Assembly (NCBI GenBank): GCA_964519515.1
Contig: CAZFIJ010000075.1
Location: forward strand, 1-49,971
Direction: 5' to 3'
DNA: 49,971 nt
DNA from: Korarchaeum sp964519515
GTDB lineage: Archaea > Korarchaeota > Korarchaeia > Korarchaeales > Korarchaeaceae
Of the stretch, positions 16,871 through 25,201 are shown piece after piece (positions within the stretch are counted from its first letter, which is position 1; each line of letters opens with the position of its first letter). Position numbers and translations under genes: made by a program. Below the pieces are notes generated by a model, which was not told where the DNA came from, did no database searches, and saw only the letters and a list, made by a program, of their open reading frames with translations.

Positions 16871-17614
16871 TCAACTCCCCCACGGCGAAGCTCTAACGAT
16901 CGCTATCTCATCCCCTGGGAAGGGGGAGAGCTCGTATCCCGGACGGATCTCGCGTGAGGAGAGGCTATAGCTCCTCAATATATATTTTATCCCCCTAGGA
17001 GTGAGTAGCTTCGGCCTCATCTCATGATCAAACGGATCCACGCTTCCCTCGGATAGATCGATTATAGACCAATGTGTATCGAGATCGGCGATCCCTTCCA
17101 TGAGATCTACTGTCCGCGGGCTCCCCTTCATAGTCAGAGAGCCCCCCGATCTCCCGAGCTCGGGGACCGGTACCTCATAGTAGACCCCCTCTATGACTCC
17201 GGAGGCATCTCGGGTGCTTGATGCGATGAGCCCTCTATCCATTGAGCTGCATTTCATAGCTCCCGGGGACTTCGTGAGCTGATCATCCGTGGAACTGACT
17301 GAACCGTGCGTAGCTATCGCCATGAGCCCCCTCAATTCTATGCCCGAGGTACCCCCGGCTGAGGATCTCGCGTCCCCCATTCCCTCAGCTTTCTCCCTCG
17401 CTCTATCGACTATATCCTCAGATACGCTTATGCCGACTACTCCATAGCCCCTCCTCTGCTCTACGCTTTGCATCCTCGCTCCGCGTCCCACATCGAGAGC
17501 CCTCTTCACCCCTCTATCATAAAATTTTTCAATAATTCCCTCTGAGGAGTCAGCTTCACCCCTCATATCTCCATCCTCATGAATTAGATCGTGATATCGA
17601 GCATATTGGTGCAT
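16871..17614 (-). CDS. degenerate SAM methyltransferase-like protein
   Basis: A 247-residue product with the outline of a class I methyltransferase: YHDLIHEDGD at the N-terminus, VKRALDVGRGARM at motif I, and GYGVVGISVSEDIVDRAREKA at motif II. The SAM-binding loop usually reads LDLGCGTG; here it is LDVGRGAR, and the acidic residue of motif II is Ser. Residues 80-145 are unusually rich in Ser, Gly and Met with no recognisable motif IV, while the C-terminal half (WSIIDLSEGSVDPFDHE) looks natural. The frame is open, so this is either a strongly diverged protein or an early pseudogene. ATG 17614 is preferred to 17641, since GTTTTTAAGG at 17642-17652 is too close to the latter. Confidence 0.55.
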   Translation of the reverse strand: MHQYARYHDLIHEDGDMRGEADSSEGIIEKFYDRGVKRALDVGRGARMQSVEQRRGYGVVGISVSEDIVDRAREKAEGMGDARSSAGGTSGIELRGLMAIATHGSVSSTDDQLTKSPGAMKCSSMDRGLIASSTRDASGVIEGVYYEVPVPELGRSGGSLTMKGSPRTVDLMEGIADLDTHWSIIDLSEGSVDPFDHEMRPKLLTPRGIKYILRSYSLSSREIRPGYELSPFPGDEIAIVRASPWGS

Positions 17615-17664
17615 TCGAGGTCCCGAACTCCCGGAATCCATCCTTAAAAACTTGATACGTCAGC

Positions 17665-17898
17665 TCAACCTACCATCATGTCCGCGAGGGGATCGTCTGC
17701 CCTCAGCATCGTCCTCACTATATCGATGAAGTCCTCGCTCAGATCGATGTTATCCTCCTTGAGCACATCTACTATAGTGGAAGCCACGAGGAGAAGGGCT
17801 AGCATTATCCTATGGAGGGGTTGCGCCTTCAGGAGATCGTCTCCCTTTATCAACTCGACTATCCTCTTAGCGACATCCCCTACGGAGGCCTCTTCCAA
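17665..17898 (-). CDS. small acidic helical protein
   Basis: A 77-residue acidic, helix-forming protein of no recognised family, with a hydrophobic centre (HRIMLALLLVASTIVDVL, about residues 29-46) flanked by charged helices. The start is TTG, supported by a very good GAGGTGATC ribosome site just upstream. A minus-strand TATA-like AT stretch is at about 17931-17945. It precedes the methyltransferase-like and tatC genes on the same strand, but that gene has its own TATA-like box in between. Confidence 0.6.
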   Translation of the reverse strand: MEEASVGDVAKRIVELIKGDDLLKAQPLHRIMLALLLVASTIVDVLKEDNIDLSEDFIDIVRTMLRADDPLADMMVG

Positions 17899-18001
17899 TG
17901 GATCACCTCGACTGATAGCGGCTTCAATACTTAAAATTTTTCCATAAGAGGCCCCTGCTGAAGTTATGGAACATTTATATTATTCCACTGTCATTTAGGT
18001 T

Positions 18002-19057
18002 ATGCTGAGCAAGAACCCCATCGAGCTCCCGGAGGGGAGGAAGTTCTCCAGGGATGAGGTAGCTCAAGCCCTCAGGCTGGGCATAATAGCTGAGCTAGAT
18101 GCCATAAATCTGTACCTCCAGTTAGCTAAGAGCATAGATGATGAGGCCGTTAAGAAGGTCTTCGAGGATATAGCTAAGGAGGAGAAGACTCACGTCGGGG
18201 AGTTCCTGGCTTTACTGAAGAGTTTGGATGAGGAGCAAGCCTTAGAGTTAGTTAGAGGTGCTGAGGAAGTTTCAGAGCTCACTGGAATGAGGGGAGAGGA
18301 TCGCTCAGGCTCTAGGGAGGATCCCCCAGATCTCGAGGGATGGGAGGAGCTCCGCGATTCAATTAAGGGATATGCTAATTCAATCAGGAGGCTGAGGTCC
18401 CACCTCCCAGTCGCTCTAGTGGGCAGGGGAGTAGATGCCGTGCCAGTGGAGGAGATCTCCTTCGATGGGAGTGTGAAATCGAGGAGGTACGTAATACAAT
18501 TGAGGGAGATATCTCAAATGTTTGAGGTAACGCAAGCCTCCCTCGATTACTCGAAGTCCATAGGGAAACTGGAAGTACCTCAAGCGCTTACTGCAGTGAG
18601 TAGACTCGTTTTCGAGGAGGAGAAGGTCATCTTAGATGGGATAAAGGAGAAAGCTGGGCTTAAGGTGGGAATATCATCATGGGATGAACCTGGATCCGCT
18701 GTCAATGAAGTCGCATCAGCCCTATCTAAGTTACTCTCTGATGGATTCCCTGGACCATTCTTACTGTTCCTCAGCCCCTCTAGGTTCGCGAAACTCATAT
18801 CAGTGCATGAGAGGACTGGTGTGATGGAGTTACAGAGGCTCAAAGCATTGATCAAGGATGTAGTAGCCTCTCCAGCGATCAGCGATGAGGAAGCGATCCT
18901 CCTCTCATCCAATCAGCAGGTGCTAGATGTAGTCATAGGCGCTGATACCGTCCTAGATTACATAGGACCCATAGACGGGTCTCACGCTTTCAGGCTCTGG
19001 GAGACACTCGCAGTGAGAGTGAAGGATCCAAGAGGCATCATCTTACTGAAGCAGTGA
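18002..19057 (+). CDS. encapsulated ferritin-encapsulin shell fusion protein
   Basis: A 351-residue fusion. Residues 15-95 are an encapsulated-ferritin (EncFtn) domain: IIAELDAINLYLQLA gives Glu31, and DIAKEEKTHVGEFLALL gives Glu61 and His64, the ferroxidase ligands. A charged linker (95-112) follows. Residues 112-351 are a family 1 encapsulin, the HK97-fold shell protein, beginning with LEGWEELRDSIKGYA and containing GRGVDAVPVEEISFDG and the end VRVKDPRGIILL. The arrangement is known from Pyrococcus furiosus, where each shell subunit carries its own iron-oxidising domain inside the compartment. TATA-like AACATTTATATTATT at 17970-17984 precedes the ATG. The role would be iron storage and oxidative protection. 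Confidence 0.92.
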   Translation: MLSKNPIELPEGRKFSRDEVAQALRLGIIAELDAINLYLQLAKSIDDEAVKKVFEDIAKEEKTHVGEFLALLKSLDEEQALELVRGAEEVSELTGMRGEDRSGSREDPPDLEGWEELRDSIKGYANSIRRLRSHLPVALVGRGVDAVPVEEISFDGSVKSRRYVIQLREISQMFEVTQASLDYSKSIGKLEVPQALTAVSRLVFEEEKVILDGIKEKAGLKVGISSWDEPGSAVNEVASALSKLLSDGFPGPFLLFLSPSRFAKLISVHERTGVMELQRLKALIKDVVASPAISDEEAILLSSNQQVLDVVIGADTVLDYIGPIDGSHAFRLWETLAVRVKDPRGIILLKQ

Positions 19058-19350
19058 GGGGAGTGGGGGCCATAGTCCGCCTTCTGTACTAGGGGGATTT
19101 GGCTTAGCGCCTACCTCCCGCTCGCCCCAGCTCCTCATCGCGGGAATTGGCTTGCACGCCGCCGGGGCCCCGTTTCACCGCTCCCCCAAGGATTCTCAGC
19201 CTCACCGGCATCATCGTCATCCCCCTGAGGACGTGTCGTTTCTGTGGGCCTTCCCCCCCCTCTCAGGGTGCCTCCTTGCGGAGGGGCGGCGCTGGGGGCG
19301 TGGGCGGACCTTCCCCAGCTTCAAGCCGTAACCCCCGGCCCCCTCTCCCG
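19058..19350 (-). ncRNA. rnpB: RNase P RNA (archaeal type A-like)
   Basis: The catalytic RNA that matures tRNA 5' ends, read on the minus strand. Seen in order: P1 5' strand GGGAGAGGGGGCC (19349-19337), CR-I GGGGAAGGTCCGCCCACG, the CR-II/III core CCCACAGAAACGACACG, GGTGAAACGG, GTGCAAGCC, and the CR-V block GGTAGGCGCTAAGCC followed by ACAGAAGGCGGACTATGG. It closes with the P1 3' strand GGCCCCCACTCCC (19071-19059), which pairs with the first apart from one A-A mismatch. The segment is far richer in G+C than its flanks. Its 3' end abuts the stop codon of the convergent encapsulin gene. Confidence 0.95.
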
Positions 19351-19365
19351 GTTTAGAAGCAATTG

Positions 19366-19381
19366 TTCATATTAAAAATTT
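19366..19381 (-). promoter_or_regulatory. TATA box for RNase P RNA
   Basis: On the minus strand AAATTTTTAATATGAA is centred about 25 bases before position 19349, the first base of the P1 helix, placing transcription start at the mature 5' end. It overlaps the 3' end of the HTH regulator gene. Confidence 0.6.
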
Positions 19382-19749
19382 CCCTTGAATATCTCGGGGC
19401 ACAAATTACAGCTATCGATCCCATCGATCGAGTGATGGAACTCGCAAATGAGTTTTCTCGCTAGCAGCTCCGATGCTATCTTATAAATACTGAAAGCTAA
19501 GTTCACTCTCTTTCCCGCTATTATGGATCCAGCTAATTCATCAGTGAACCTCAATGCTTCTTCTAAATTCTCAAGCCTCAATATAGCTCCTCTCTTCATT
19601 CTCAAGTATCTGGAGACATTTGATACTGAAATCCCTAAAATTCTCGCTATCTCAACCTCTAGAAGACCTCTCCCCCTTAAGTTCATGGCTAAGAGCCTGT
19701 AGAGACCTGGAATTATGTACCTATCCGCTAGGAAGAAAGGGCTCTTCAT
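19372..19749 (-). CDS. HTH transcriptional regulator with C-terminal Cys cluster (COG2522-like)
   Basis: A 125-residue predicted regulator. Residues 10-55 hold an Xre-like helix-turn-helix (EVEIARILGISVSNVSRYLRMKRG). The C-terminal CEFHHSIDGIDSCNLCPEIF has three cysteines, a pattern of archaeal COG2522 regulators that could bind metal or an Fe-S cluster. The ATG directly follows the stop of the hemerythrin/PAS gene with no gap, so the two are surely co-expressed. Together they suggest a sensor and DNA-binding regulator responding to oxygen, redox or metal; this is inference. Confidence 0.75.
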   Translation of the reverse strand: MKSPFFLADRYIIPGLYRLLAMNLRGRGLLEVEIARILGISVSNVSRYLRMKRGAILRLENLEEALRFTDELAGSIIAGKRVNLAFSIYKIASELLARKLICEFHHSIDGIDSCNLCPEIFKGNF

Positions 19750-21030
19750 TCAGAGCACCATTATACTCTTCCTAATTTCCTCAGGATTCTCCAATATTTC
19801 CGTAAGATCCTCGACTATCTCTAGAGTACCTAGATATCTTCCTTCATCATCTCTGATGCCAGCGATTATGACCCTCATCACCCTATCCCCGACCTTAGTC
19901 CAGAACTCCCTGTATGGGAACTCCCCTTCCTTTATCCTCTTGACGTTGAGCATCACGTAGCTCTCTATCCTCGGCGGGTGACAGAAGTTCAGCCTCCTCC
20001 CTATTATAGTCTTCGTCCTTATGAAACCAGTTCTCATAGAGGATTCAGTGTAGAATCTGATCCTATCATTCTCATCAGCGAATGTGAGCTCGATGGGTAA
20101 GTTCCTGAGGATCTTCTCTAATTCATTAACGCTCAAGAAACCAGTGCTCATCTCTATATCCCCTTCCCTCCTTATCTCATAATCATCTGGAGTCGCTGAT
20201 GAAGCTAGAGACCTGAACTCCATAGGCAGCATAGATACGTCTTTAGCCTCCGGTATCAATTGATAGGGATATATGGGCTCAGCCTTAGGTGACCATTCCC
20301 CCCGCTCTACTCCCATATCCTCTAGGACCTCATGTATTGCTGCCCACTCTCCCTCTGAGAAGAGGGTCCAGCAAGCTGGATACAATATCTTATTCTCCCT
20401 GAACACCAGATCGATAATCTCCCTGGATAATTCCTCTGAGAGAGAGGCTATCTTCTCCTTAGCATCCTCCTTCCCGCTCTTGAACTCCCCTATAGCTTCC
20501 CTCAATTCCCTAATCTTCACTATGACTTGATCCTCCCTGCCCCACATGACCCTGGGAACAGCTATTATCCCTCTCCTCTCGAGGTAAGGGAATATCAACA
20601 TCTGATTCTTCCTGTAGTGTGATCTTAACTTTCTCAATTCACCGAGGAGCTCCTCTATGAGATTAGCAGCATCTGACTTCCCCTCCTTCAGAGCTCTAGC
20701 ATAGAGCCCCAGAGCCTCAGCGTCCCTAAGAATCTCCTCGTTCTCCCTTATGAGTATTTCGAGTGGGTGACCCTCGGGGACCCCTTTAAGCTCTCTTTTA
20801 GCTAAGGAATCCCTGAAAAGCGCTACATGTAGGTCGCAGAGGCTCAGGATCTCCCTTACACTTATCCCCTCCTTAACGAGCTCTTGTTCGATCAGAGGGA
20901 TCTCAAATGGTGATATGCTAGATAGTAAATCACCGTACTTCTCCTTAAGCTCCTCAACACTAGATCCACTGTGTAGGAGCTTTATCACATTCTTCAAGAT
21001 CTCCTTCCTCTCATCGAAACTACTCATCAT
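19750..21030 (-). CDS. DUF438 / hemerythrin-like / PAS sensor protein
   Basis: A 426-residue cytosolic protein. Residues 5-75 match DUF438 (EILKNVIKLLHSGSSVEELKEKYG). Residues 85-235 are an HHE hemerythrin-like bundle with spaced His/Glu (GHPLEILIRENEEI, LRSHYRKNQMLIFPYLE, FRENKILYPACW). Residues 290-425 form a PAS domain (IELTFADENDRIRFYTE, IIGRRLNFCHPP, TLEIVEDLTEI). This architecture is shared by oxygen or redox sensors. ATG 21030 is preferred to the GTG at 21057, since GGTGAT precedes it and the minus-strand TATA-like AAATTTATAAGG (21057-21068) sits about 30 bases upstream. Confidence 0.85.
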   Translation of the reverse strand: MMSSFDERKEILKNVIKLLHSGSSVEELKEKYGDLLSSISPFEIPLIEQELVKEGISVREILSLCDLHVALFRDSLAKRELKGVPEGHPLEILIRENEEILRDAEALGLYARALKEGKSDAANLIEELLGELRKLRSHYRKNQMLIFPYLERRGIIAVPRVMWGREDQVIVKIRELREAIGEFKSGKEDAKEKIASLSEELSREIIDLVFRENKILYPACWTLFSEGEWAAIHEVLEDMGVERGEWSPKAEPIYPYQLIPEAKDVSMLPMEFRSLASSATPDDYEIRREGDIEMSTGFLSVNELEKILRNLPIELTFADENDRIRFYTESSMRTGFIRTKTIIGRRLNFCHPPRIESYVMLNVKRIKEGEFPYREFWTKVGDRVMRVIIAGIRDDEGRYLGTLEIVEDLTEILENPEEIRKSIMVL

Positions 21031-21242
21031 ATCACCATAGTTATGACAACTTCGCACCTTATAAATTTGTCGCGTGGCAAACCAGTTATTTAATGAAGGA
21101 GTTATACGATATCAATAATAATATTTAGAATTTAACAAAAACTTATTTATATTGATTATTATATTGACATCATGAGAGCATATTTAGATCAATTGGGCAC
21201 GACAACGATAAACTTTTTCAGTTATTGTCGCAGCTAGAGAGG

Positions 21243-21950
21243 ATGCCGGGAAGTAACATCTACCCTCTGCCCCTCAAGAACCTCTACAAGCTCGCGACAT
21301 CCATGAGGAATCCAGATGTAAATGGGATAATGTCCCTCCTGAAGGTTAGTAAGAGGAAAGCCGAGCAATATGAGAGGACCTTGAATTGGATTTTAGGAAG
21401 AGTCAGAGATGCTAAATCTATGGATGAGTTCTTTGAGAGAGTAGCTGAGGCTCTCTTGAGGGAGTATAAGTTAGATGATGCCTTCGCTCTCCTCACGGAT
21501 AGGGGCATCCCCCTCTCCCCATCCAGCCTCTCATCAGTAGTGAAAGGGAGCGGTATCGATATCAATGATACTGAAGCTAAAGCCATAATTTCATGGCTTA
21601 AAGAGGGTGGATTCCTCAAGGAGAGGAGGGTCCCGATCTTAGCTCTCTCCCTAGAGGAGAGGGTCCTCGAGGACATAAGGGATAGGGGCTGCTTGACTTA
21701 CTCAAGCCTCAGGAAGGTCTACGGTGATACTGCGAGGAGGATCGTATTTTCTCTATGGAAGAAGGGGCTTATAAATGTCCCTTCCTTCGAGAAGTACAGG
21801 GATCTGCTTGAGAGCGTCGAGGATATCGATAGGATACCTGGAAACGTTTCCGGGAAGATATTCTCGACTTGGCAAGATAGGATCAGTGGGAAGGTCTACA
21901 ACGAGCTCGTGATACCGCTTAGGGAGAGGATATCGGCAAGGTGGCATTGA
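21243..21950 (+). CDS. helical / winged-helix partner of AAA-nuclease
   Basis: A 235-residue protein of no recognised family. It is helical, with HTH-like stretches at about 25-60 (SMRNPDVNGIMSLLKVSKRK), 75-115 and 145-180 (LEERVLEDIRDRGCLTYSSL and GDTARRIVFSLWKKGLINV, a winged-helix pattern). The upstream TTG at 21225 is possible, but ATG 21243 fits the TATA-like GATAAACTTTTT at 21207-21218. The stop codon shares a base with the next start (TGATG), so it is coupled to the AAA-nuclease gene. Likely a DNA-binding or specificity subunit; inference from context. Confidence 0.65.
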   Translation: MPGSNIYPLPLKNLYKLATSMRNPDVNGIMSLLKVSKRKAEQYERTLNWILGRVRDAKSMDEFFERVAEALLREYKLDDAFALLTDRGIPLSPSSLSSVVKGSGIDINDTEAKAIISWLKEGGFLKERRVPILALSLEERVLEDIRDRGCLTYSSLRKVYGDTARRIVFSLWKKGLINVPSFEKYRDLLESVEDIDRIPGNVSGKIFSTWQDRISGKVYNELVIPLRERISARWH

Positions 21951-23722
21951 TGAGCTTCGATCACTGGGAGGAGATAAGGCCTCTCTATGAGAGCTTCAGG
22001 AAGCTTGAGAACTCGACTATAAGATCGATATTAGAATTTTGGTCGGATAGGAGGCCCTTAGAACTCAAGCTGAACATAATGCAGGAGATATTAGTGGACT
22101 CAAAGCGTCTGAAGGAGACTATGGAGAGTATAATCAAGTACTTGAGCGAGAGAGATTGGAGGGGCGCGATAATCAGCGTAGTCGGGGAATATGGATCTGG
22201 GAAAACGCAATTCGGCCATATCCTCTTGAGGAGACTGAGGGAAGAGGGAGTATTCTCAAAGATAGTGACGATAAGCCCCCTGAGAGATATGAGGGAGCTC
22301 CTACTCGAGGACCTCAGTTATGAACCTATCGTCCTCATAATAGATGAGATAGATCAACTCTTAGATGAGTTTGAGAGAGGAGAGAGGAGAGATATCGAGC
22401 GTTTAGCTGATTTGATCAGGGGCATGACTGAGGGAAGTTATGGGAACCCTCCCAAGGGATCTGTGATCATGCTGCTATCTAAGAGAGCTAGCGATACTAT
22501 GAAGAGGGATAGGGCCCTGGGGAGCAGGCTGATGGACAGATCTAGGGAGTTCAGTCTCTCCATGAGCGATGATGAGAGGGAAATAGCTAGCAAAGAGGCA
22601 TTAAGGAGGATAATTGCCCTCTGGATGGCTTATTACGAGCAAGATGATGATATGAGGTACGCTATAAAGAGGTCACTCGATAAGATATATCCGTTCATGG
22701 AGAGGTTCGCTTCTGAGCTCTCTAGGACTAGAGAGATAGGTGGGGTAGTTAAGAGCCTCACAGATCTCTCATCAGAGATAATCAAGAATTTGGGGAGATT
22801 CGAAAGTATGGGGAGGATAGAAGAGGGGAAATTCGCTGAGGACCTTCTGAAGAAGTTCTTACTGAGCGAAGCGAGGAACATAAAGCTAGAGGTGAGGATA
22901 GGGGATGTAACGAAGGATTACATAGCTATATTCTCTGATGAGCCCCTGAGCGTTCCGGGAGCGAGGACTGATGCTCATTTCGATGTGTGGACTTTCGATC
23001 CCAAGGTAGGCATGAGGGGAGAGGCGCTCGTATCTAGAGTCGGGATCGAGATAAAATATGGTGAATACTGGAAGGAGAAGTGCGATCAACTCCTCAAGAT
23101 CATGGAGAAGTATCCCCTCCTCCTGATATCGGTAGCTAAAATCGATCCTGATGATATAACGGAGATAAGGATTAAGATGGGAATGGGGTTTGATATCGTG
23201 AATTTGAGGCCTGATCTCTTCAGAGCCCTTGAAGTGCTCAAGGAAGAAGCTGTTATGAGTTTCCTGAGGAAGTACTCTACTCTCAGGAGGGACTTAGAGG
23301 AAGCCCTGGAGAACCTCATGAGGACCTCGGTTAAGGTCAAGGAAGAAGTCAGTGAGCAGGATATCCTATTGGAAGCCTCTGTTAACGTCTTAAGCTCCGT
23401 TTTAAGGGAGTTGAGGAGAGCTAAAAGCTCTAAGAGATACGGTACTCTCTCAAGCCTCATAGTTAAGGCTATAGAGGATACCTTCAGGAAGTACGGAGCT
23501 AGCCCACCTTCCCTCTCGAGTAACGTGATCCTCGGGATAGTTAAAGTCCTCGAGAGAGAGGGTATGGGGAGGATAAGCCAGAGTGGGAAGAGCTTCAGCA
23601 TAGATAAAGATTGCAGGCTCAGGATCGAGGAGATAGAGCAGGATGTAGAGAGAAAGAGGAGGATAGAGAGAGTGATATTCGATACTATATCTAGGCCTCT
23701 AGGTGTTACTCTTGAGCTCTGA
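21950..23722 (+). CDS. AAA ATPase fused to PD-(D/E)XK-like nuclease domain and winged helix
   Basis: A 590-residue protein. Residues 65-260 are an ATPase: Walker A GEYGSGKT (79-86), Walker B VLIIDEIDQLLDE (about 128-140) and sensor-1-like VIMLLSKRA. Residues 290-400 look like a PD-(D/E)XK nuclease: helix GKFAEDLLKKFLL with Glu297, then Asp345 in HFDVWTF, then GIEIKYG with Glu367 and Lys369, followed by a helix and LLLISVAK. Residues 490-570 resemble a winged helix. ATG 21950, preceded by AAGGTGG, is preferred to the GTG at 21941. The upstream gene is coupled and the MFS gene overlaps downstream. A defence or DNA-maintenance function is plausible but unproven. Confidence 0.7.
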   Translation: MSFDHWEEIRPLYESFRKLENSTIRSILEFWSDRRPLELKLNIMQEILVDSKRLKETMESIIKYLSERDWRGAIISVVGEYGSGKTQFGHILLRRLREEGVFSKIVTISPLRDMRELLLEDLSYEPIVLIIDEIDQLLDEFERGERRDIERLADLIRGMTEGSYGNPPKGSVIMLLSKRASDTMKRDRALGSRLMDRSREFSLSMSDDEREIASKEALRRIIALWMAYYEQDDDMRYAIKRSLDKIYPFMERFASELSRTREIGGVVKSLTDLSSEIIKNLGRFESMGRIEEGKFAEDLLKKFLLSEARNIKLEVRIGDVTKDYIAIFSDEPLSVPGARTDAHFDVWTFDPKVGMRGEALVSRVGIEIKYGEYWKEKCDQLLKIMEKYPLLLISVAKIDPDDITEIRIKMGMGFDIVNLRPDLFRALEVLKEEAVMSFLRKYSTLRRDLEEALENLMRTSVKVKEEVSEQDILLEASVNVLSSVLRELRRAKSSKRYGTLSSLIVKAIEDTFRKYGASPPSLSSNVILGIVKVLEREGMGRISQSGKSFSIDKDCRLRIEEIEQDVERKRRIERVIFDTISRPLGVTLEL

Positions 23723-25025
23723 GAAACTGGAAGAGCTGAGATCGAGGATCCTAATTTCCTGCGCAATAGCTTCCTTCCTAACGCCCTTTTCATCGTCCTC
23801 AATAGCCTTCCTCCTCCCTGAGATCTCCTCTGGATTCGGAGTAGGGTTAGCTATATCTAACTGGTCAGCTACAGCTTATCTAGTGGCCTTAGCGTCTTCA
23901 ATGGTCCCCTTCGGGAGGATTGCTGACTGGAAAGGCAGAGCTAAGGTCTTCCAAGCCGGCCTCGTTATATTCGCGATATCCTCTATCGCGACTACCTTAG
24001 TGAGGGATTTCCCTTCCTTCATAGCCCTCAGGGTCCTACAGGGAGTGGGCTCCTCTATGATATCAGCGACGAGTGTAGCTCTGATCTCCTCTATCTTCAG
24101 GGAAGGAAGGGGAAAAGCCATTGGGATAAATACAGCAGCAGTTTACATAGGGCTGAGCTTAGGGCCTCTTCTAGCTGGCTTACTATCTGACCTCATATCT
24201 TGGATCTCGATATTCCCGCTCATAGGCATATTATCCGGGATCTCACTGCTCCTCTCTCTGAACCTCCCTGAGCTAGGGGAGGCAGGGTCGAAGCCCAGTT
24301 ACTCCTCTTCCTTCCTCTTCACTGCTTCCATGATCTGCTTGGTCTATGGGATCTCGAATCTCGATAATATGTTGGCCCTAGGGTTCATGCTGATGATCTC
24401 CTGGCTCCTCATAGAGTTGAGGAGGGGAGGCCTCATAGATCCCAAGCTCCTGAGGAATAGGAGCTACATGGCTTCTTCTACAGCTGCTCTACTCAATTAC
24501 AGCGCTACTTATGCAATTACTATAATCTTGAGTAATTACCTGCACGGCTTCCTCTCTTCGAGTGAAGCCGGGCTCGTCCTCACAATTCAACCAGTTATTC
24601 AAGCTATGCTCTCCCCAATAACTGGCCAAGCTTCCGATAGGAGATCTCCACATCTTATAGCTTCCCTCGGGATGATCGTGATAGCTCTAGGAATAGCTCT
24701 CCTCACCCCCCTCGGATCCGAGGACCTTTTGAGAGTGGAAATATCTTTAGTCGTCCTAGGAGCGGGGTTCGCACTCTTCGCATCCCCGAATACAGTAGCT
24801 GCGCTGAATTCATCCCCTCCCGAGCTTTATGGATCGGCTACAGCTTTCTTAGGGTCTATGAGGTTCATGGGTCAGGCGATAAGCAGCTCTATAATAACGG
24901 CTTTGATGATGGTAGAGGAGCCCCTCCAAGCTATGAACTCCGCTCTGATCATATACATCGCGATAAGTATCTCAGGCGCTATCCTCTCAATTATCGCTAG
25001 ATTTTGGAGGGCTCAAGCGATTTAG
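23703..25025 (+). CDS. MFS drug-efflux-like transporter
   Basis: A 440-residue major facilitator with about a dozen hydrophobic helices. The MFS signature lies in the loop between helices 2 and 3 (VPFGRIADWKGRAKVFQAG), motif C-like in helix 5 (NTAAVYIGLSLGPLLAGLL), and an equivalent loop in the second half (PITGQASDRRSPHL). It is of the drug:proton antiporter (DHA) type. The GTG start lies inside the end of the AAA-nuclease gene (20-base overlap), so it belongs to the same transcript. Substrate unknown. Confidence 0.85.
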   Translation: MLLLSSEKLEELRSRILISCAIASFLTPFSSSSIAFLLPEISSGFGVGLAISNWSATAYLVALASSMVPFGRIADWKGRAKVFQAGLVIFAISSIATTLVRDFPSFIALRVLQGVGSSMISATSVALISSIFREGRGKAIGINTAAVYIGLSLGPLLAGLLSDLISWISIFPLIGILSGISLLLSLNLPELGEAGSKPSYSSSFLFTASMICLVYGISNLDNMLALGFMLMISWLLIELRRGGLIDPKLLRNRSYMASSTAALLNYSATYAITIILSNYLHGFLSSSEAGLVLTIQPVIQAMLSPITGQASDRRSPHLIASLGMIVIALGIALLTPLGSEDLLRVEISLVVLGAGFALFASPNTVAALNSSPPELYGSATAFLGSMRFMGQAISSSIITALMMVEEPLQAMNSALIIYIAISISGAILSIIARFWRAQAI

Positions 25026-25201
25026 AAGAGATGCGATAGCGGGAGATCAGGGGTCTCTATAATAAATTAACTGCATATCCCTGAATTTTCGCTGTTAATT
25101 CTATACAATACTACGCTTTTGAAAATGGATTCACCTTCTCAGGGCCTCTTAACTCACAATTTTACCGTAAAACTTTTTTTATCATGAGTCCCGCTACCCT
25201 T

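Noticed and set aside
19147..19356. 69-residue Pro/Arg-rich open frame on the plus strand
   Set aside because: It is the antisense of the RNase P RNA; the frame is open only because of the high G+C content.
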